Below, in pieces: positions 9,058 to 18,674 of a stretch of DNA of 50,301 bases (position 1 is the stretch's first letter; each line of letters starts with the position of its first letter). Origin of the DNA: Nitrososphaeria archaeon (GTDB taxonomy: Archaea > Thermoproteota > Nitrososphaeria > Nitrososphaerales > JACAEJ01); assembly GCA_029775875.1 (NCBI GenBank), contig JARVKD010000004.1, forward strand, positions 1 through 50,301. The letters are read 5' to 3'. The translations under genes and the position numbers were made by a program. Below the pieces are notes generated by a model that searched no databases, was not told the origin of the DNA, and saw only the letters and a list, made by a program, of their open reading frames with translations.

Positions 9058-10419
9058 ATGGTTCATCCCAAAGACTATGACGTAATCATCTTTGGTGCAG
9101 GTCCAGCAGGCATCTTCACTGCCCTTGAACTTTGTGAAAGATCAGATCTAAGAGTATTAGTTTTGGATAGAGGAAAGGACATATCCGAGCGCACTCGCTC
9201 TAAGTCCATTCTTTTTGGCTGGGGAGGAGCAGGAGCTTTTAGCGATGGTAAGCTGACATTTTCCACAGAAACTGGAGGATGGTTAAAGGATTATGTGAGT
9301 GAAAAGAGGCTAATGGGGCTTATGCAAGAAGTTGAAAATATTTACATAAAGTATGGTGCTCCTGCCAAAATTTATGGAGACGACGAAGATGCCATCTCTA
9401 ATATATCAAGGAAGGCTGCCATGGCTGAGTTAAGGCTGATTCCAAGTAAGGTAAGGCACCTAGGGACTGACCAATGCCCTGAATTGCTGAAGAAGATGAG
9501 AAGAACGATAGACGGCAAGGTGGAGATAATGATGGAGAAAACTGTGAGCAATCTTTTGGTTCAAGGAGAAGAAGTGAAAGGTGTAAGAATGGTTGATGGA
9601 GAAGAGATTCTTGCAAAGTATGTGGTAGTAGCCCCTGGGAGAAGTGGAGCAGAGTGGCTTAGGCAAGAGGCAAATAGGCTCGGCTTGAAAACCATCAACA
9701 ACCCTGTGGATATAGGAGTAAGAATTGAAGTTCCAGCAGTTGTAATGAACCACTTGACAGATGTTCTTTATGAACCAAAGTTTGTCTATTATTCCAAATC
9801 CTTCGACGATAAGGTTAGAACTTTTTGTGTCTGTCCTAGAGGATACGTGGTAACCGAGCATTTAGATGATGTTATAACTGTAAACGGTCATAGCTATGAG
9901 GAGAAAACTTCTGAAAACACGAATTTTGCCGTTCTTGTAAGCACGTCTTTTACAGAGCCCTTTAAGGAGCCTGTCGCCTATGGGAAATACATAGCAAAAC
10001 TTGCCAACTTGCTAGTTGGTGGTGTAATAGTACAGAGGCTTGGAGACCTTGAAGTAGGTAGAAGGTCTACACAAGAGAGGATGGAAAGGAGTGTAGTAAA
10101 GCCTACTCTGGGAGATGCTAAGCCAGGAGACCTGAGCTTTGCCTTGCCAGGACGATATTTGATAGACGTTAAAGAAATGTTAAATGCTCTTGATAAGATT
10201 GCCCCTGGTGTGTATTCAAGGCATACTCTTCTCTATGGTGTTGAGGTGAAGTTCTATTCATCAAGGCTAGAGCTAAATAATGTTCTTGAAACTAAGATAA
10301 GAAATCTGTTCACTGTTGGGGATGGTGCAGGCATAACTAGAGGTTTAGTTCAATCATCAACCTCTGGGCTTATAGTTGCTAGAGAGATACTGAAAAGAAC
10401 AGGTTATCTTGCGTCATAA
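9058..10419 (+). CDS. FAD-dependent oxidoreductase (COG2509-like)
   Basis: The 453-residue protein starts with a Rossmann dinucleotide-binding motif, VIIFGAGPAGIFTALEL at about residues 9-25, followed by LVLDRGKD. The stretch FGWGGAGAFSDGKLT and the C-terminal LFTVGDGAGITRGLVQSSTSGL are typical of the archaeal and bacterial FAD-dependent dehydrogenase group COG2509. The substrate is not known for this group, and nothing in the neighbourhood reveals it. It is preceded by a short AT-rich gap and appears to be monocistronic. Confidence 0.82.
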   Translation: MVHPKDYDVIIFGAGPAGIFTALELCERSDLRVLVLDRGKDISERTRSKSILFGWGGAGAFSDGKLTFSTETGGWLKDYVSEKRLMGLMQEVENIYIKYGAPAKIYGDDEDAISNISRKAAMAELRLIPSKVRHLGTDQCPELLKKMRRTIDGKVEIMMEKTVSNLLVQGEEVKGVRMVDGEEILAKYVVVAPGRSGAEWLRQEANRLGLKTINNPVDIGVRIEVPAVVMNHLTDVLYEPKFVYYSKSFDDKVRTFCVCPRGYVVTEHLDDVITVNGHSYEEKTSENTNFAVLVSTSFTEPFKEPVAYGKYIAKLANLLVGGVIVQRLGDLEVGRRSTQERMERSVVKPTLGDAKPGDLSFALPGRYLIDVKEMLNALDKIAPGVYSRHTLLYGVEVKFYSSRLELNNVLETKIRNLFTVGDGAGITRGLVQSSTSGLIVAREILKRTGYLAS

Positions 10420-10602
10420 TCTTGAATTGACTCGAAACAAGATCAAAGTATTCATTTTTCATGTGTTAAAAATCCCATGTTAAAATTAACGGCAGATTGT
10501 TAAATATCTCTATATTTTTGATAAGGAATAATGTTGTCTAAAGATGTAAATTAATAAAACATTAATATAAGGAAGTAATTCCAAATCGCAGAAAGTAATA
10601 AA

Positions 10603-11229
10603 ATGAAAACTTTGGAGATAATAGACAGAGTTACGAAGAAGATAGAGCCAGCGCCCTTTCCCTCTTTTACACCTGCTCATGTTTTTATGATTATAGAGAT
10701 TGTAGGCTCTAGCGCGCCTATAGGGAGGGTGAGATTATCAAGTATATTAGAACTTGGAGAAGGTGCAACTCGAACTTTGATAAAGCGTTTGCAAAAAGAA
10801 GGAATAATAAAATCTACAAAGTCTGGCTGTGTACTGACCAATTTTGGCAAAGAAATATTCTCAGACTTAAGTTCAAGAGTATCGGAAGGATTGGAGATTC
10901 CGCCATCTCCATACACACTGGGCAAATTTAACATAGCAATATTAGTCAAGAATTCTGCCAAAATGATAGGATATGGAATAGAGCAAAGAGACGCAGCCAT
11001 AAAGGCAGGAGCTTTGGGAGCTACAACAATGATTTACACCAAAGGAAAGTTTGTCATACCAGGATCTCCGGAAGATGCCTTCAAAGATTCACCTGAAATT
11101 CGTAAAATGCTGATAAAAAAGCTAAAACCAAAAGAGGGAGATTCTATCATAATAGGAAGTGCAGACGATGAGAAATCTGCAAAACTTGGTGCAAAGGCAG
11201 CAGCCTTAGAAACTTTAAGAAAGATTTGA
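10603..11229 (+). CDS. Winged-helix protein with DUF4443-like C-terminal domain
   Basis: 208 residues. The N-terminal half is a winged helix-turn-helix: PIGRVRLSSILELGEGATRTLIKRLQKEGIIKSTKSG at about residues 38-74, followed by LTNFGKEIF. The C-terminal half (FNIAILVKNSAKMIGYGIEQRDAAIKAGALGATTMIYTKG) looks like a small ligand-binding module. A paralogue with the same layout lies at 47686-48342. I assign DUF4443 from memory of archaeal regulators with this pairing. Likely a DNA-binding regulator; ligand and targets unknown. A 183-base AT-rich gap precedes it, and it stands next to cbiA. Confidence 0.62.
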   Translation: MKTLEIIDRVTKKIEPAPFPSFTPAHVFMIIEIVGSSAPIGRVRLSSILELGEGATRTLIKRLQKEGIIKSTKSGCVLTNFGKEIFSDLSSRVSEGLEIPPSPYTLGKFNIAILVKNSAKMIGYGIEQRDAAIKAGALGATTMIYTKGKFVIPGSPEDAFKDSPEIRKMLIKKLKPKEGDSIIIGSADDEKSAKLGAKAAALETLRKI

Positions 11230-11320
11230 TTATGAAGCCAATCATATATAATCGATAGTTTACAAAGAAAATTCTATGCAATGTTAACCTTAAATTTATC
11301 GATGTATCGAGGTTCGAAAG

Positions 11321-12703
11321 ATGAATCTTCCTAGGATAACAATAGCAGGTCCCTACAGTGGGGTTGGAAAGACCAGCATTTCAGTAGGTCTAATGGGTGC
11401 TCTTAAAAAGAGAGGTTTAAAGGTTCAAGCCTTTAAGATAGGTCCTGATTACATAGACCCAAGCCACCATTCAGTAATGCTGAACAGACCCTCTCGAAAC
11501 CTTGATGCTTGGATGGTGCACCAAGATGGTATTTTAGAGATATTTCAAAGAGCAACTCAAGATGTTGATATAGCTGTTATAGAAGGAGTGATGGGTCTAT
11601 TCGATGGCTTCGATGAGAGTAATGAGAATGGCAGTACAGCCCACATAGCAAAGCTTCTGAAAAGCCCAGTCATACTTGTGATAAACGTTCATGGGATGGC
11701 AAAGTCTGTAGCTCCTATAGCTTTAGGATACGAGAAGTATGATAGAAATGTTAGACTATCTGGCTTCATCTTGAATGAAGTTGGTAGTGAGAAGCATATA
11801 GATTGGTGTAAAAAAGCCATAAATTCTGTAACGAAACTGCCTGTCCTTGGGGCTCTTCCCCATAATAAAGACATAGAAATGCAAGAGAGGCACCTTGGCT
11901 TGATTCCTCAACGTGAGAAGGCTCATCCAAAACCCTTTCTAGATATGCTCACAAATTTTATAGAAGAGAATGTAGATGTGGATAAAATAATAGATATAGC
12001 AAGGTCTGCAGAGGATCTTCCTAAATCAGGTAATATAGTCTATCCTAAGCATCCATATAAGAAGAATTTGATTGTAGGTGTTGCCCTTGATGAATCCTTC
12101 AACTTCTATTATCAAGACAATCTTGATATTTTAAGGGCTTATGGTGCTGATATAAGGTTCTTTAACACAATAAAGGATAAAGAAATACCATCAGATGTGA
12201 GTGGTCTTTACATAGGAGGAGGCTTCCCTGAAATGCTCCCAGAAAGGCTAGGAGCAAATACAAGCATGCTAAAGAGTGTAAAGAGGGTGGCTGAAGACGA
12301 AATGCCCATCTATGCAGAGTGTGGAGGGTTGATGTATCTAACTGATTCTATAACAGATTTCGAAAATCGATCTCATAAAATGGTTGGGCTATTAAATTCA
12401 AGGACTGTTATGACAAGGGGTCTAACTCTGAACTATACTCTTGCTGAAGTTATTGCTGATAATCCTCTATCTAAGGTTAATGATTTGCTAAAGGGGCATG
12501 AATTCCATTACTCAAAGATTTTAGAGATACCAAGAGATGCAAGGTTTGCCTATAGAATGAGAATAGGTATAGGGATAGACGGCAAGCATGATGCTTGGCT
12601 CGAGCATAAAGTACTGGCATCTTACATGCACATGCATTTTGCCTATCAACCAAAATTGGTAAAAAACTTTTTAAGCGCTTGTGAAGATTACTCTCATTCT
12701 TGA
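11321..12703 (+). CDS. cbiA: Cobyrinic acid a,c-diamide synthase (CbiA/CfbB family)
   Basis: 460 residues. The N-terminal ATP-binding domain begins ITIAGPYSGVGKTSISVGL (P-loop near residues 9-18), followed by KIGPDYIDPSHH. The C-terminal class-I glutamine amidotransferase domain shows the nucleophile cysteine in AECGGLMYL and late histidines in HEFHYS and SYMHMHFA. The enzyme amidates two carboxylates of cobyrinate using glutamine and ATP, an early step in cobamide assembly. The close homologue CfbB acts on Ni-sirohydrochlorin for F430, and sequence reading alone cannot separate them. The corrinoid proteins at the far end of the window favour CbiA. Confidence 0.88.
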   Translation: MNLPRITIAGPYSGVGKTSISVGLMGALKKRGLKVQAFKIGPDYIDPSHHSVMLNRPSRNLDAWMVHQDGILEIFQRATQDVDIAVIEGVMGLFDGFDESNENGSTAHIAKLLKSPVILVINVHGMAKSVAPIALGYEKYDRNVRLSGFILNEVGSEKHIDWCKKAINSVTKLPVLGALPHNKDIEMQERHLGLIPQREKAHPKPFLDMLTNFIEENVDVDKIIDIARSAEDLPKSGNIVYPKHPYKKNLIVGVALDESFNFYYQDNLDILRAYGADIRFFNTIKDKEIPSDVSGLYIGGGFPEMLPERLGANTSMLKSVKRVAEDEMPIYAECGGLMYLTDSITDFENRSHKMVGLLNSRTVMTRGLTLNYTLAEVIADNPLSKVNDLLKGHEFHYSKILEIPRDARFAYRMRIGIGIDGKHDAWLEHKVLASYMHMHFAYQPKLVKNFLSACEDYSHS

Positions 12704-12744
12704 TCTTTTAGATTTCATTATGGTATTAAGGAGTAAGTTTAGAT

Positions 12745-13467
12745 ATGAAGATACAGTTTGAGAAGGCTAAAGAGCTGATAAAAAATGCTCTATCAACTGG
12801 AAGGTATTCACTGCTTGAACCTGAGGCTATGGCTTTGATGGCTATGATAGGAATTCCAACACCGAGCTTTCATCTATCAAATTCTATAGAAGAAGCCCAA
12901 AAGATAGCCCAGGATCTAGGCTATCCTGTAGTTCTAAAGGTTGTATCACAAGACATAATTCACAAGAGCGATATAGGAGGAGTGAAGTTAAACATACTTA
13001 ATCAAGATCAAGTTTCAGAGAAGTTTAAGGAAATTCAAAAAAGTGTGCATGAAAAAGCTCCTAAAGCAAGGATTTCTGGGATAATGGTTCAGAAGATGGT
13101 TCCATCAGCAACAGAAGTTGTAATAGGAGCTTTAAGAGATAAACAATTCGGTCCAGCAGTAATGTTTGGTCTTGGCGGCATCTTCATAGAGATTCTTAAA
13201 GATGTATCCTTTAGAATAGCCCCTGTCGATAAGAATGATGCCAATGAGATGATTAAGGAGATAAAGGGCTATCCTCTATTGCTTGGATATAGAGGCTCTC
13301 CAAGATTGGACATAAATGCCATAGCTGATTCCATAGTGAAAGTATCTGAATTGATGATGAATATCGATGAGATAGATCAGCTCGACTTAAATCCTATTTT
13401 GGTTTATCCATCTGGTCTTGTTGCTGTAGATGTGAGGATCATTCTTAGTCATGAGGTTAGTGAATAA
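12745..13467 (+). CDS. acdB: ADP-forming acyl-CoA synthetase, beta (ATP-grasp) subunit
   Basis: 240 residues matching the stand-alone beta subunit of archaeal ADP-forming acetyl/acyl-CoA synthetase. Landmarks are LGYPVVLKVVSQDIIHKSDIGGVKLN, MVQKMVPSATEVVIGALRDKQFGPAVMFGLGG, and the end LDLNPILVYPSGLVAVDVRI. The subunit completes conversion of acyl-CoA, ADP and phosphate to acid, CoA and ATP, a substrate-level ATP source in archaea. The partner alpha (CoA-binding) subunit is not in this window, so it would be encoded elsewhere. It lies 41 bases after cbiA and just before a coiled-coil gene. Confidence 0.88.
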   Translation: MKIQFEKAKELIKNALSTGRYSLLEPEAMALMAMIGIPTPSFHLSNSIEEAQKIAQDLGYPVVLKVVSQDIIHKSDIGGVKLNILNQDQVSEKFKEIQKSVHEKAPKARISGIMVQKMVPSATEVVIGALRDKQFGPAVMFGLGGIFIEILKDVSFRIAPVDKNDANEMIKEIKGYPLLLGYRGSPRLDINAIADSIVKVSELMMNIDEIDQLDLNPILVYPSGLVAVDVRIILSHEVSE

Positions 13468-13468
13468 A

Positions 13469-14320
13469 ATGGATGAAAATCTCGATCAGATTGAACAGAA
13501 GATTTCTTCATTAATTGCCTATAGATTAAGCTTGGTCAACGAGCTGAAGAAGCTAAGCCAAAGAAGGCGCGAGTTAAGAGATGAAATCAAGGGGATCACG
13601 AATAAGATGATAGAAGGGAGAAAAGCCGTTTTAGAGCAATACTCATTGATGGGGCAGCTTAGAGATTCTCACAAATACATTTTATCAAAGATAGACGAAA
13701 TAGAAATGAAGGCAAAAGAGATAGAGAAGGTCTTAAGAAAATTCGAGAAGGAGGTTCCTCATGAGTCTGAGAGAGCTCTTAAGAAAGATCTGGATCGTAT
13801 AGAGTGGAGGCTTCAAACGGAGCGCCTATCAAGAGAAGAGGAGAAGCGACTAGTAGAATACATAAAAAAGCTTGAGATTAAGCTTCATCTCTGGGAGAAA
13901 GCTTACAAGACTAGACAAGAATTGAATGGGCTTTTGGTCGAGGCAAAATCCCTTAAGGACGAATTGGATGGAATGAGGGAGATAAAGAAATCAGCCATAG
14001 CAAAGTTGAGAACTCAAAAAGAAGCTTTGCATAACATCTTTATAGTTAAGCATCAACTAATGCAAGAAGATAGAGAGATACAGCAAGATATAGATGAAAT
14101 CAAAAAGAATTTAGACAACACAGACGCTGAATTGTCCAAGCTAAAAGAGAACAAGAGCAAAATCTTACAGAAGAAAAGACTGGATGAGGAAGCTTCCATT
14201 AAGGCGAAAGAAAAGAGCTTGCTAGAAGAGGCTCGATCAAAGGCAAAAGACAGGCTCATAAAAGGAAAGAGTTTGAACTGGGACGAATTCAAGATTTTAT
14301 TAGAAGATAGGGATGAATAA
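13469..14320 (+). CDS. Coiled-coil protein, COG1340-like
   Basis: About 283 residues, almost entirely charged heptad-like helix (for example ELKKLSQRRRELRDEIKGITNKM, then EEKRLVEYIKKLEIKLHLWEKAYKTR). The tail DRLIKGKSLNWDEFKILLEDRD is typical of archaeal COG1340-type proteins. An in-frame ATG at 13451 overlaps the acdB end; I prefer ATG 13469, which has GAGGT eleven bases upstream and directly follows the acdB stop. No enzymatic motif is visible. A structural or scaffolding role is only a guess, and SMC-like relatives lack the ATPase heads here. Confidence 0.7.
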   Translation: MDENLDQIEQKISSLIAYRLSLVNELKKLSQRRRELRDEIKGITNKMIEGRKAVLEQYSLMGQLRDSHKYILSKIDEIEMKAKEIEKVLRKFEKEVPHESERALKKDLDRIEWRLQTERLSREEEKRLVEYIKKLEIKLHLWEKAYKTRQELNGLLVEAKSLKDELDGMREIKKSAIAKLRTQKEALHNIFIVKHQLMQEDREIQQDIDEIKKNLDNTDAELSKLKENKSKILQKKRLDEEASIKAKEKSLLEEARSKAKDRLIKGKSLNWDEFKILLEDRDE

Positions 14321-14357
14321 TTTAAGTAATACTCATGATCTTTATTAATGCAGAGAG

Positions 14358-15443
14358 TTGGGCGCGGAGCATAAGCCTTCTAGGCTACTTGTACTATGTG
14401 TGGATAGAGACGATGATATAGAGGTTAAGGCGAAGGTCAACACACCCATAATTGGAAGAGATAACTGCATAGAAGCTGCCAAGAAGTTAGCCATCTCAGA
14501 CCCTGAGGAAGCCGATGCCAATGCCATCTTCGCAGCAGTGAAGCTATACGATGAACTTTTGAGCAAGAAGAACGAATGTGAAGTGGCGATTATAGCTGGA
14601 TCTTATGAAGGAGGAGTTGTAGCCGATCAAAAATTAAGGGCTGAGTTGATGAAGGTAATGGGCGAATTCAATGCAAATGGAGTTGTCTTAGTATCAGATG
14701 GTTATGAAGATAGAGAAGTTTTACCAATATTGATGAGTACTATACCAGTAATATCTATCAGAAGAGTTGTAATAAAGCACAGTGAAAGAGTTGAAGAATC
14801 TTACGCTGTTCTTGGGCGATATTTTAGAATGCTCTTTACAGATCCTAGGTACTCTAAATTTTCTTTAGGAATTCCAGGCTTGCTATTCCTTGCCATTGGC
14901 TTGCTCAGCATCTTTAATTTAATTCAACTTGCTATTCAAGTTGTTTTGATAGTCCTAGGCATAGTTTTGATCGCATGGGGCTTTGACTTGTTCAAATATA
15001 TTGTAGCGATAAGGCATATGAAGAAAATGTCTTCATATATCAGATTCTTTTCTATAATAGCAACCCTTTTGGTAATATCCGTAGCCTTTTATCAGGGTCT
15101 TCACTTTAGTATAGGAAAGGAGACTATCCCTCTCTTCTTAAGCTCGTTCATAGAAAGGTCTCTTCCATTAATCTGGGTAGGGCTGTCGATATACTTGGGC
15201 TACTCTTTGATCTTTCACTGGATAAGGAAAAGCATCAAGATATGGAGAACAATATTAGCCCTTGTAATACTAGCTTTTCTCTACATACCTCTTCTTGAAT
15301 TCTCTCAAATTCTGATAAACCCTGGTAAGAATCCTCTTACTCTCGTATCACAACTATTGCTAGGGCTCGGGGCTACTTCGATAGTAGCAATCATAGCCTA
15401 TCGATACATTCGCTCTCATAAGAAGGTGGCAGAAGGGGTCTAA
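14358..15443 (+). CDS. DUF373 family integral membrane protein
   Basis: 361 residues. The soluble N-terminal part (about 1-165) holds LLVLCVDRDDDI, TPIIGRDNCIEAA and DPEEADANAIFAAVKLYDELL, the hallmarks of archaeal DUF373. Several membrane helices follow in residues 170-350 (GLLFLAIGLLSIFNLIQLAI and others). The function of the family is unknown; acidic residues in the N-terminal part suggest metal or nucleotide binding. The start is TTG 14358 with a weak AGAGAG upstream. Its stop is one base before the cis-prenyltransferase start, a tight operon that hints at a link to lipid-carrier metabolism. Confidence 0.85.
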   Translation: MGAEHKPSRLLVLCVDRDDDIEVKAKVNTPIIGRDNCIEAAKKLAISDPEEADANAIFAAVKLYDELLSKKNECEVAIIAGSYEGGVVADQKLRAELMKVMGEFNANGVVLVSDGYEDREVLPILMSTIPVISIRRVVIKHSERVEESYAVLGRYFRMLFTDPRYSKFSLGIPGLLFLAIGLLSIFNLIQLAIQVVLIVLGIVLIAWGFDLFKYIVAIRHMKKMSSYIRFFSIIATLLVISVAFYQGLHFSIGKETIPLFLSSFIERSLPLIWVGLSIYLGYSLIFHWIRKSIKIWRTILALVILAFLYIPLLEFSQILINPGKNPLTLVSQLLLGLGATSIVAIIAYRYIRSHKKVAEGV

Positions 15444-15444
15444 A

Positions 15445-16227
15445 TTGCTCGATTCATTGCTGAGGATAGCAGGAGTCTACAAGATTTACGAAAAATACCT
15501 GAGCAATCAAATAAGCAAGGCTGAAGCTCCTAAGCACGTTGGCATAATACTGGATGGAAACAGAAGATGGGCTGAAGCCAACTCTTACCCAAGGTGGATA
15601 GGGCACTGGTTTGGAGCTAAAAAGGCTGAGAAATTATTGGAATGGTGCAAAGAACTGGGTATTGAGACTTTGACTTTGTATGTTCTATCAGTAGAGAACC
15701 TTCAAAGATCGCCTGAAGAAGTTAAAGAGATTCTAATCCTTATCGAAGAAAAGCTAAAAGAGTTGATACAAGATGAGCGTATACACAAGTATCATATTCG
15801 TGTGAAGGCCTTAGGAAAGATAGAATTACTCCCTGATTCGATAAGAGAACTTTTAGCCAAAATAGAAAAAGCCACCGAAGATTATGATGAACATTTTCTT
15901 AACATCGCCGTTGCTTACGGTGGAAGACTGGAAATAGTCGATGTAGTTAAGAGTATAGCTGAAAAGGTAAAGAATAGAGAGATCAGTCTATCGGAGATAA
16001 CCTCTAAGACTGTTGAGGAACATCTCTACACTTCACATCTTCCATACCCAGAACCTGACTTGATCATAAGAACTTCTGGCGAGGAGAGGCTAAGCGGATT
16101 TTTACTTTGGCAGAGTGCCTACTCTGAGCTTGTTTTCCTTGATGTATTCTGGCCTGAGTTTAGAAAGATCGATCTGATGAGAGCAGTGAGGACTTATCAA
16201 AGAAGGATTAGAAGGTTTGGCAAATAA
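15445..16227 (+). CDS. uppS: cis-Prenyltransferase (UppS family)
   Basis: 260 residues with all cis-prenyltransferase landmarks: GIILDGNRRWAEAN (catalytic Asp in the allylic diphosphate site, about residues 33-46), TLYVLSVENLQRSPEEV, NIAVAYGGRLEIVDVV, and RTSGEERLSGFLLWQSAYSELVF with the Arg and Glu residues for the homoallylic substrate. It builds long cis-polyprenyl diphosphate, in archaea the dolichol-type carrier for glycosylation. TTG start at 15445 after GAAGGGG. Its 3' end overlaps the convergent gene by 20 bases. Confidence 0.94.
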   Translation: MLDSLLRIAGVYKIYEKYLSNQISKAEAPKHVGIILDGNRRWAEANSYPRWIGHWFGAKKAEKLLEWCKELGIETLTLYVLSVENLQRSPEEVKEILILIEEKLKELIQDERIHKYHIRVKALGKIELLPDSIRELLAKIEKATEDYDEHFLNIAVAYGGRLEIVDVVKSIAEKVKNREISLSEITSKTVEEHLYTSHLPYPEPDLIIRTSGEERLSGFLLWQSAYSELVFLDVFWPEFRKIDLMRAVRTYQRRIRRFGK

Positions 16228-17227
16228 ATTGATTATTATTCGCCCAAAGTTTCCAAAGTTCATCTATCACGCTTTCTTTTATTATATTCTCTGAACCATC
16301 TTTCTTTATGAGTATTCTCTTGCCTTTTTTGAAATGTCCTATTTGACTAACTCGAACTCCTATCTTCCTTAGTTCATCAAATACTAAATCGACTCCAGAT
16401 GGTTCTACAGCTAAAAGCAAGACTCCAGAGCTTATCAGTTTTAAAGGATCTATTTTAAGGGCTTCACAGATTATATCAGTTTCTAACGCTATTGGTATAG
16501 CCTTTTCATGAACCAAAAATCCTAAATTTGATGCTACACTCATCTCATAAATCCCTCCCAAAACTCCTCCTTCTGTTGCATCATGCATAGCATGAACGAA
16601 TCCAGTATTGAATGCTTTTAATGCTTCCTTTACTATACTTATCCTTCTCATCATTCTTAAAGCCTTCATAATTAATTTATCTCCTATTTTTGACAATCTC
16701 TCTTTGAAAACATCTGCTAGTATAGATGTTCCTTCCAATCCTGCTGTCTTTGTCATCAGTATAGCATCATTCTCTTTTGCATCTGCTGCTGTAACATACC
16801 TTTTTGCTAGGCCAAAGGCTGTAGTTATTACTATTTTACGCTCTAACTTTGGGGTAAGTTCTGCATGCCCCCCGATTATGGATATTCCTAAAGCTTTTGC
16901 TGCTCTATGGATCTGCTTTGATATGCTTATCACATCTTCAGCCTTGCTTTCTTGAGGTAAAAGTATAACAGATTCTAGATACATGGGCTTTGAGCCACTG
17001 GTGGCAACATCGTTAGCGCTAACATTCACAGCATACCATCCTACTTCTTTTTCTGCTCCTGTAACTGGGTCGGAGGATACTATCATATACCCTTCATCAA
17101 GCTTTACCACAGCAAAATCTATACCAAACTTTGGACCTTGAACAACATTCTTCGATCTTTCCCCAGTTAATTTCAGAACATATTTCTCAAGAATCTCTTT
17201 CGGAATCTTACCTAAGGGTAGGCTCAA
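16208..17227 (-). CDS. AIR synthase-related protein (HypE/PurM/ThiL superfamily)
   Basis: 339 residues with the two-domain ATP-binding AIR-synthase fold: SSDPVTGAEKEVGWYAVNVSANDVATSG (metal and phosphate-binding loop), SIIGGHAELTPKLERKIVITTAFG, MHDATEGGVLGGIYEMS, and a C-terminal GVLLLAVEPSGVDLVFDELRKIGV. This resembles HypE, but the HypE C-terminal Cys peptide (PRIC) is absent and no hydrogenase genes are nearby. The specific substrate is unknown; a phosphoryl-transfer maturation enzyme is the broad expectation. TTG start. Confidence 0.8.
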   Translation of the reverse strand: MSLPLGKIPKEILEKYVLKLTGERSKNVVQGPKFGIDFAVVKLDEGYMIVSSDPVTGAEKEVGWYAVNVSANDVATSGSKPMYLESVILLPQESKAEDVISISKQIHRAAKALGISIIGGHAELTPKLERKIVITTAFGLAKRYVTAADAKENDAILMTKTAGLEGTSILADVFKERLSKIGDKLIMKALRMMRRISIVKEALKAFNTGFVHAMHDATEGGVLGGIYEMSVASNLGFLVHEKAIPIALETDIICEALKIDPLKLISSGVLLLAVEPSGVDLVFDELRKIGVRVSQIGHFKKGKRILIKKDGSENIIKESVIDELWKLWANNNQFICQTF

Positions 17228-17304
17228 CTATGCTCAATAATAAAATCAAGGGATAACTATAAACGATTATATCGATAATCTTTCCATTTGATAAAGGTGA
17301 TTGG

Positions 17305-17559
17305 ATGCTAATCGCTGCCATATTAAAAGCAGGAATAGGCAAGTCTGATGCTTTATCAGGTTTGATAAAGAGGCTAATATTTTCAGATGTAGAGCCAGGA
17401 ATTGAAATCGTATCTGCATATATGCTCATAGGCTCCTATGATGCTGTGATAATACTGTCGGCAATAGATGAAGAATCTGCTAGGCACTTTATATCAAAAG
17501 TTGAGAATGTATTAGGGTCAAGAGCTTTAATTCATTTTGCTTCTCCTATCAAGCCATGA
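17305..17559 (+). CDS. Small GYD/Lrp-ligand-domain-like protein
   Basis: An 84-residue ferredoxin-like alpha/beta protein: a strand-helix start MLIAAILKAG, then VSAYMLIGSYDAVIILSAIDEESARHFISKVENVLGS. The GSYDAVIIL segment followed by an acidic turn and helix resembles GYD-domain and Lrp/AsnC ligand-binding (RAM) modules. No DNA-binding part is present. GGTGA lies eight bases before the ATG. It ends 11 bases inside the convergent purA gene. Function unknown; stand-alone RAM-like domains often bind small ligands. Confidence 0.6.
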   Translation: MLIAAILKAGIGKSDALSGLIKRLIFSDVEPGIEIVSAYMLIGSYDAVIILSAIDEESARHFISKVENVLGSRALIHFASPIKP

Positions 17560-18580
17560 TTCTTAATTGACTTCTTCTATCAATAGTATCGAAGACTTCT
17601 GGTCCAGTGCTGATTATCGATAAAGGCACTTTTAATGAATTCTCGATATCTTCGATGAACTTCTTAGCGTCTTTTGGCAAGGCTTCAAAGCTAGTTTTAC
17701 CTCTGGCATCAGGGAAGACTACATCCAATTTTGTTAAAGCTATCTGGGTTGCACTGTTCAACATAACAGCCCTCTTTGCCAGTTCGAAGTTAAAAGGAGC
17801 TGATCTTCTCACTCTACCAGTAACAGTGGCTACTTCTCTCCATCCTCTCTTAATCGTCTCTTCTTCGCTGAGTTCTCCAGGTAAAAATCCTTCTCCAACT
17901 CTTGTGACATAGGATTTAAATACGATTAGAACATCTTCTACCTTCTTGGGTCCTATTCCAATATCTGAGCATATAGCAGATGCAGTCACATCCTTAGATG
18001 TAACATAAGGATAAGTTCCATGATAAAGGGATAGAAAAGTGCCCTGAGTTCCTTCAAGTATTATTAATGCTCCATCATCTATCAATTTATTTACTTCAAA
18101 AGCCACATCTCCAACATAATCTTTCAAAGAATCAATATCCTTAGCCATCTTTGCTATTCTTAAAACTCTGTCAGAATTTGCTGGACCAGTTCCAGAGCCT
18201 GTAGTGCCAATTCTTTCCTTCAAATAGCCCCCTCTGTCACGCTCTATATGAGTATTCTCTATTATTGCACATTGTGAATCTATTAGAACTCTTGATCCAG
18301 CATTGAAGGTCTTTATCTCATCTAATAATACATTAGGATTTACCAATACTCCAGCGCCTATCATTAGTTTTGTTTGCTTGTTCAATATTGCGCTTGGAAG
18401 CATTCTAAGCTTGTAGGATTTTCCTTCATAAACTACTGTATGACCAGCGTTTGGACCGACTCCTCCTCTAACCGTTGCAGAAGGATTGTCCTTCATCGCC
18501 AAGTAAGAGATTATCTTACCCTTTCCTTCATCGCCGAAGAATCCGCCAACTATTACCATTGCAGGCATCTTTATCGCCAT
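17549..18580 (-). CDS. purA: Adenylosuccinate synthetase, short archaeal form
   Basis: 343 residues, the short archaeal type that lacks segments of the roughly 430-residue bacterial enzyme. VIVGGFFGDEGKGKI near the N-terminus is the GTP/IMP loop, GVGPNAGHTVVYEG holds the catalytic His, and GTTGSGTGPANSDR, LEGTQGTFLSLYHGTYPYVTSKD and the GRVRRSAPFN region follow. It joins IMP and aspartate using GTP in AMP synthesis. The start may be ATG 18580 or ATG 18568 (MPAMVIVGG); both fit. No other purine genes are near. Confidence 0.94.
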   Translation of the reverse strand: MAIKMPAMVIVGGFFGDEGKGKIISYLAMKDNPSATVRGGVGPNAGHTVVYEGKSYKLRMLPSAILNKQTKLMIGAGVLVNPNVLLDEIKTFNAGSRVLIDSQCAIIENTHIERDRGGYLKERIGTTGSGTGPANSDRVLRIAKMAKDIDSLKDYVGDVAFEVNKLIDDGALIILEGTQGTFLSLYHGTYPYVTSKDVTASAICSDIGIGPKKVEDVLIVFKSYVTRVGEGFLPGELSEEETIKRGWREVATVTGRVRRSAPFNFELAKRAVMLNSATQIALTKLDVVFPDARGKTSFEALPKDAKKFIEDIENSLKVPLSIISTGPEVFDTIDRRSQLRIMA

Positions 18581-18674
18581 CGCTTTTGATTTGCTGGTAA
18601 TTAAAGGTAAAATAGAAAGTTAAATATGTTTAAGTTAGCAATGTTAAAAGTCAAAATTAAAGGGATGATGAATT

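Noticed and set aside
11321-12703. CfbB of coenzyme F430 synthesis as the firm identity
   Set aside because: CbiA and CfbB cannot be told apart by eye and no mcr or other cfb genes are present in the window.
16208-17227. HypE hydrogenase maturation protein
   Set aside because: The C-terminal carbamoylated Cys motif of HypE is missing and there are no hydrogenase or hyp genes here, so only the AIR-synthase superfamily call is kept.
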